Source of the DNA: Clostridia bacterium
GTDB taxonomy: Bacteria; Bacillota; DAOUPZ01
Assembly: GCA_030625885.1 (NCBI GenBank)
Contig: DAOUPZ010000025.1
Location: 1 to 48,654, forward strand
Direction of reading: 5' to 3'
Length of the DNA stretch: 48,654 bases
In this document: positions 45,038 through 48,654 of the stretch, in pieces
Layout: every line of letters begins with the position of its first letter
Position numbering within the stretch: position 1 is the first letter of the stretch
The notes under the pieces: generated by a model
What the model was told of the DNA's origin: nothing
Database searches by the model: none
What the model saw: only the letters and a program-made list of their open reading frames with translations
Position numbers and translations under genes: made by a program

Positions 45038-45883
45038 TTATACCTCCACAAAAATATTATCAATTAACCGTGTTTTCCCAAACCAAACCGCTAATGCAAT
45101 CAATATTCTCCCACATACTTGTTCTACTTCTTTTAAGTTTTCGCTATCAACCATTTCAATATAATCAATTTCAGCTAAGGGCTGTGATGCAATCTTCTGG
45201 TGTATATCACTTAAAATTATTTGTTTGTCTCTTTCTCCATTAAGAATCAATTCTTTTGCACAAAATAACGACTGAGATAGAGATAATGCTTGATGACGCT
45301 CTTCAGAGCTTAAATAGACATTTCGAGAACTCATGGCCAAGCCATCTGATTCTCTTATAATTGGACAGGCACAAATTTCTATATTCATATTCAAATCACG
45401 AACCATCCTTTGAATGACGATCGCTTGTTGCGCATCTTTCTGACCAAAATAAGCTCGATTGGGTTCAACGAGATGAAATAACTTAGTCACAACAGTAGCA
45501 ATCCCTCGAAAAAAACCAGGACGAGAACCACCACACAAGTTTTCGGTCAACCTTTCTACCTCTACAAAGGTGGCATATCCTTTAGGATACATTTCCGAAG
45601 TCGCAGGCGCAAAAATCATATGAGCACCCGCTTTTTCAGCTAAACTAATATCTCTTTCTAAATCACGCGGATATTCTGCATAGTCCTCCTTAGGACCAAA
45701 TTGAGTGGGATTAACGAAAATACTAACCACCACAAAATCATTTTCACTCGCAGCATATTTAATAAGAGATAAATGCCCTTCATGAAGGTAACCCATGGTA
45801 GGCACAAAGCCAATCTCTTTTCTCGTCTTTTTACAATCTCTTATGTGTTTCTTAAGTTCTTCAATGGTTTTAACAACTTTCAC
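45038..45883 (-). CDS. panC: Pantothenate synthetase PanC
   Basis: ATP-dependent condensation of pantoate with beta-alanine. 281 residues from the GTG at 45883 (read as [10 protein letters not shown]), or 284 from a GTG three codons earlier. Motifs: [14 protein letters not shown] (HxGH-type), [36 protein letters not shown] and the KMSKS-like [13 protein letters not shown]. The start overlaps the end of panB by about 14 bases. Confidence 0.95.
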   Translation of the reverse strand: MKVVKTIEELKKHIRDCKKTRKEIGFVPTMGYLHEGHLSLIKYAASENDFVVVSIFVNPTQFGPKEDYAEYPRDLERDISLAEKAGAHMIFAPATSEMYPKGYATFVEVERLTENLCGGSRPGFFRGIATVVTKLFHLVEPNRAYFGQKDAQQAIVIQRMVRDLNMNIEICACPIIRESDGLAMSSRNVYLSSEERHQALSLSQSLFCAKELILNGERDKQIILSDIHQKIASQPLAEIDYIEMVDSENLKEVEQVCGRILIALAVWFGKTRLIDNIFVEV

Positions 45884-46730
45884 TTGTCCCACCCTCTCTC
45901 AACTGTTGCAAAACATCTTCATTCATTTTAAATCCATGTATCTCTTGAGGGAATGCACCGTTTTTTACTTCTTCAATATATTCATTAACAGCTCCTATTA
46001 TTTTACTTCCTAAATGACAATACTGTTTAACAAATTTAGGCGTAAAATCACCATACAAGCCAACCATATCATGAGTAACTAATATCTGCCCATCACAGTC
46101 TACCCCTGCACCAATTCCAATTGTAGGTATCGTTAATTTTTCTGAAATAAGTTTTACTAAAGGGGCAGGAACACATTCTAATACCACTGAGAACACGCCC
46201 GCTTCCTCCAATGCAAGTGCATCATCAATGATTTTTTGTGCCTGGTTTACTGTTTTTCCCTGCACTTTAAATCCTCCAAATACATTAATAGATTGTGGAG
46301 TAAGCCCTAAATGCCCCATAACCGGAATTCCAGCTTCTATAATTGCTTTAATATGCGGCACTACGTTATTGCCACCTTCCAATTTTACAGCTTGTGCCCC
46401 CGCTTCCTGAACCAAACGACCCGCATTACGAATGCTTTCAGTGATACTTAAATGATACGATAAAAAAGGCATATCTCCTACTACCATGGCACGATTAGCA
46501 CCACGAGATACTGCTTTCGTATGATGAACCATATCATCCATTGTTACCTTAGTTGTATCTTCATAACCTAATACAACCATTCCTAAAGAGTCCCCGACTA
46601 ATAAAGCATCTACTCCAGATTCATCTAAAATTTTAGCCGTTGGATAATCGTAAGCAGTAAGCATGGTTATCTTTTTTTGATCCTTTTTTCTCTTTTGAAA
46701 AGTTGAAACAGTTACCCTTTCCTTGTTCAT
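45870..46730 (-). CDS. panB: 3-methyl-2-oxobutanoate hydroxymethyltransferase PanB
   Basis: Adds a one-carbon unit from methylene-THF to 2-oxoisovalerate giving ketopantoate. 286 residues. Seen: [53 protein letters not shown] and [30 protein letters not shown]. Preceded by a structured leader with a terminator. Confidence 0.97.
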   Translation of the reverse strand: MNKERVTVSTFQKRKKDQKKITMLTAYDYPTAKILDESGVDALLVGDSLGMVVLGYEDTTKVTMDDMVHHTKAVSRGANRAMVVGDMPFLSYHLSITESIRNAGRLVQEAGAQAVKLEGGNNVVPHIKAIIEAGIPVMGHLGLTPQSINVFGGFKVQGKTVNQAQKIIDDALALEEAGVFSVVLECVPAPLVKLISEKLTIPTIGIGAGVDCDGQILVTHDMVGLYGDFTPKFVKQYCHLGSKIIGAVNEYIEEVKNGAFPQEIHGFKMNEDVLQQLREGGTSESC

Positions 46731-46764
46731 ATTTTTTCCTCCTTGTTTTTACTTCTGGCAAAAT

Positions 46765-46980
46765 GTTATACTTTTTTATAATAAAAAAACCTCTCGAACA
46801 ATGATCCGAAAGGCATAGAAATCCCCTAATAACTAAAAATAGGTATTGATTCTCCATTCCGTCCATGTCCCGTAAGCTCACAGCAGATTAGTAGAAATTG
46901 ATATGAAATTAGTATATCCATTATTACAAACAAACATCAGTGCTGCTCCGTAGATGCAACCCGATAAGTCATTTTATCAT
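46765..46980 (-). ncRNA. Candidate regulatory leader RNA of panBCD (terminator at 46774-46802)
   Basis: 255 bases without a gene between the panG-like gene and panB. A minus-strand hairpin CCTTTCG-gatcattgtt-CGAGAGG followed by seven T lies just before panB. Its 5' arm can instead pair with the start of the leader: TCGGGTTGCAT (about 46951-46961) with ATGCCTTTCGG, nine pairs with a small internal loop. That gives two exclusive folds around a roughly 150-base centre, the logic of an attenuator or riboswitch. Two TACGG words (TACGGAGCA, TACGGGACA) lie in the centre. A TATGAT at the panG end could be its own -10. Identity not established; the 'pan' RNA motif known upstream of panB genes is one candidate. 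Confidence 0.5.
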
Positions 46981-46985
46981 AAAAT

Positions 46986-47852
46986 TTATTCCTTTTGCAA
47001 TAAGTTTAATATTTCCTCACCTTTTTCTTTATTGATTGTTCCTTTCCGCAATGCTAAATCCACGGTCCACTGACCCAATTCTTCATACATTGGAAGTAAA
47101 TTGCTAGCTAATGTACTTAACGCGTCTATATGTTTCTGCACAGTTCCTTTATCTCCTCTTGCAATAGGACCCGTTAACGCTTTAACCGTTCCCATCTTAG
47201 AAATGTTATTAATCGTTCCTGTCACTAAAGGCCATAAAAAATGCTGCGCCTGTTCAGAAGGAATGCCAATTCTTTCGTAATATTGCAATGCATAATCAAC
47301 TAAAGCTACCATATAATTAGAAATAACACATGCCCCCGCATGATATAAAGGTTTTTGCTTTGCTGTCAGTTCTATATATTGATTGCCACACTGATTCATG
47401 ATTTGCCGAATACCATCTAAACCATCCGGTTCCCCTTCTAAGGAAAAGACTGTTAGAGGCAATTTAGCCAAGGCATCATCAGCATCTGCAAATGCTTGAA
47501 TAGGATGTAAAGAAAAAGTATGTGCACCTTGTCTTTGTGCTGATAAAAGCACCTCAGAAGTTGAAGCACCGCTCATATGCCCTACCCATTGGCCTTCTTG
47601 AAAAGAATAATGGTGACTAACAGCTTCACAAACCGTTTCAATGGCATCATCAGAAGTTGTAATAAAAAGAATATCACAATGAGATGCCAATTCCCAAGCC
47701 GTCTCGTATCTTTTTCCGCTAACTAATGATGCAGATAAAGCCGCTGTATCTTGCTTCAAATCATAATAGCCGATCACGTTAAAACCCTGCTGGGATAAAT
47801 ATTGCCCAAATGCAGTCCCCACTTTTCCAGCACCCACAAAACCAATATCCAT
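46986..47852 (-). CDS. panG: DUF2520 Rossmann-fold oxidoreductase, probable ketopantoate reductase PanG
   Basis: 288 residues. N-terminal NAD(P) fold MDIGFVGAGKVGTAFGQYL (GxGxxG) and DILFITTSDDAIE, followed by the DUF2520 helical domain with HMSGASTSEVLL, SLHPIQAFAD and AGACVISNYMVALVDYA. The family is related to F420-dependent NADP reductases and PanE; family members clustered with panBCD are annotated as the alternative ketopantoate reductase PanG. Position directly before panB fits, and no panE is seen here. Activity is inferred from family and context. Confidence 0.8.
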   Translation of the reverse strand: MDIGFVGAGKVGTAFGQYLSQQGFNVIGYYDLKQDTAALSASLVSGKRYETAWELASHCDILFITTSDDAIETVCEAVSHHYSFQEGQWVGHMSGASTSEVLLSAQRQGAHTFSLHPIQAFADADDALAKLPLTVFSLEGEPDGLDGIRQIMNQCGNQYIELTAKQKPLYHAGACVISNYMVALVDYALQYYERIGIPSEQAQHFLWPLVTGTINNISKMGTVKALTGPIARGDKGTVQKHIDALSTLASNLLPMYEELGQWTVDLALRKGTINKEKGEEILNLLQKE

Positions 47853-47893
47853 TTTTATCCTCCTATCTCATTTTTTATATCAAGTATTATCAG

Positions 47894-48361
47894 TCAATTC
47901 TTAACCGTCCGAACAATAATCTTAATAAGAATGAGAATAAATGGAGCAAAAATAACGCCTATTCCCCCAAATAACAGAAGCCCTGCAGCCATCGTAATAA
48001 ATAATAATAAAGGATGTAGGCCTAATTTTTTGCCTACTATAATAGGTTCCAAAATATATCGAACCACACTCATGATAACAAATAGAATAATCAACCCCAC
48101 TCCCTGCTTCATTCCACCTGTAACCAGGAGATAAATGGCCCATGGAATTAGGATAGCAGCAGGTCCTAACACGGGTAGCAAATCACAAAATGAGGTGATC
48201 ATGCTCATGACAACTGGATGGGGTAATTTCAAAAACCAAAGTCCTAGTAATACTTGCAAAAAAGTAACAAAAATTAAAATTCCCTGTGCGCCTATATACT
48301 TTTTTACATCACGAATAAATTCTTTTTCTATTAATATGAGTTTCTCAAAAAAATTCGACAT
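47894..48361 (-). CDS. Half-size AI-2E/YtvI-type membrane protein
   Basis: 155 residues from the ATG at 48361 (MSNFFEKLILIEKEFIRD), with SD AAAGGAG. It matches only the C-terminal part of the AI-2E (PerM/YtvI) family, which normally has 330-370 residues: FVTFLQVLLGLWFL, FCDLLPVLGPAAILIPWAIY, LEPIIVGKKLGLHPLLL and GLLLFGGIGVIFAPF. Four to five membrane helices. An intact start signal and no upstream remnant make it a short gene rather than an obvious fragment, though an ancestral deletion is likely. Confidence 0.8.
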   Translation of the reverse strand: MSNFFEKLILIEKEFIRDVKKYIGAQGILIFVTFLQVLLGLWFLKLPHPVVMSMITSFCDLLPVLGPAAILIPWAIYLLVTGGMKQGVGLIILFVIMSVVRYILEPIIVGKKLGLHPLLLFITMAAGLLLFGGIGVIFAPFILILIKIIVRTVKN

Positions 48362-48386
48362 ATGTTTTTCTCCTTTCAAATATAAA

Positions 48387-48415
48387 AAAACACCTACTTT
48401 ATAGTAGATGTTTTA
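48387..48415 (-). terminator. Terminator of the rRNA operon
   Basis: Minus strand ACATCTACT-ataa-AGTAGGTGT followed by eight T, about 75 bases after 5S rRNA and before the AI-2E-type gene. Confidence 0.75.
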
Positions 48416-48486
48416 TTTAACTATTATACCCTTACTTATTGATTATTTCTACATTATTCACTCTAATGTCTAAAAATAAAAAAAAA

Positions 48487-48598
48487 TCCGGCAATGACCT
48501 ACTCTCCCACGGAAAACCGCAGTACCATCAGCGCTGGAGGACTTTACTGTTGTGTTCGAGATGGAAACTAGTGTTACCCCTCCGCCATTATCACCGGA
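48487..48598 (-). rRNA. 5S ribosomal RNA
   Basis: Read from the minus strand: GGTGATAATGGCGGAGGGG, the conserved CCATCTCGAACAC, GTTAAG-equivalent AGTAAAGTCCTCCAGCGC, GATGGTACTGCGG and GTGGGAGAGTAGGTC, with ends TCCGG/CCGGA paired. About 112 nt. Probably the last gene of an rRNA operon whose 23S lies to the right of the window. Confidence 0.96.
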
Positions 48599-48654
48599 AA
48601 AATTAAACTTATTTAATTTTTAATTCATAATGCACAATTCATAATTATTAATTA

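Noticed and set aside
46633-46881. 82-codon frame on the minus strand overlapping panB
   Set aside because: Out of frame with panB and covering the leader; no SD and no recognisable product.

Overview
The window looks like chromosomal DNA from a low-GC, anaerobic, monoderm Bacillota, most likely class Clostridia. The pointers are pyruvate:ferredoxin oxidoreductase, the short HisG plus HisZ, a DUF896 protein, a T-box, glycine and c-di-GMP riboswitches, copper-amine-oxidase-like stalk domains on a wall amidase, and a Tad pilus locus with no outer-membrane secretin. I cannot name the genus. Almost everything is transcribed from the minus strand. The exceptions are the truncated PFOR gene at the left edge, a membrane hydrolase gene, one tRNA and ilvA with its T-box.

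Layout: 1-2.2 kb, 3' end of PFOR. 2.4-7.5 kb, pcrA-ligA operon; PcrA carries a 361-residue intein with a GIY-YIG-like domain. 7.8-9.3 kb, glutamate dehydrogenase preceded by a coupled 35-codon ORF. 9.5-16.5 kb, histidine operon hisZ-G-D-B-H-A-F-IE with a strong promoter and a repeat-filled gap between hisG and hisD. 16.6-20.5 kb, wall amidase, membrane metal-dependent hydrolase, two universal stress proteins. 20.7 kb, tRNA-Arg(CCG). 20.9-25.1 kb, DUF896 protein, MtnA-type isomerase, class II aldolase, lipid kinase, a stress-type protein and a GerMN lipoprotein. 25.3-26.8 kb, isoleucine-type T-box and ilvA. 27.0-33.9 kb, branched-chain-type amino acid ABC transporter plus an M20 hydrolase behind a tandem glycine riboswitch. 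34.0-42.2 kb, a DUF192 protein and a complete Flp/Tad pilus locus behind a c-di-GMP-I riboswitch. 42.4-48.4 kb, YigZ, an alpha-oxoamine synthase, pantothenate genes panG-(leader RNA)-panB-panC-panD, and a half-size AI-2E-type membrane protein. 48.5 kb, 5S rRNA, the end of an rRNA operon lying outside the window.

Common themes are RNA-level control (T-box, two riboswitch classes and a candidate panB leader, each with a visible intrinsic terminator) and small mobile or repetitive DNA: an intein, three copies of a 67-bp palindromic element, and a set of short repeated words confined to intergenic gaps. No phage, CRISPR array, transposase or defence island is visible.
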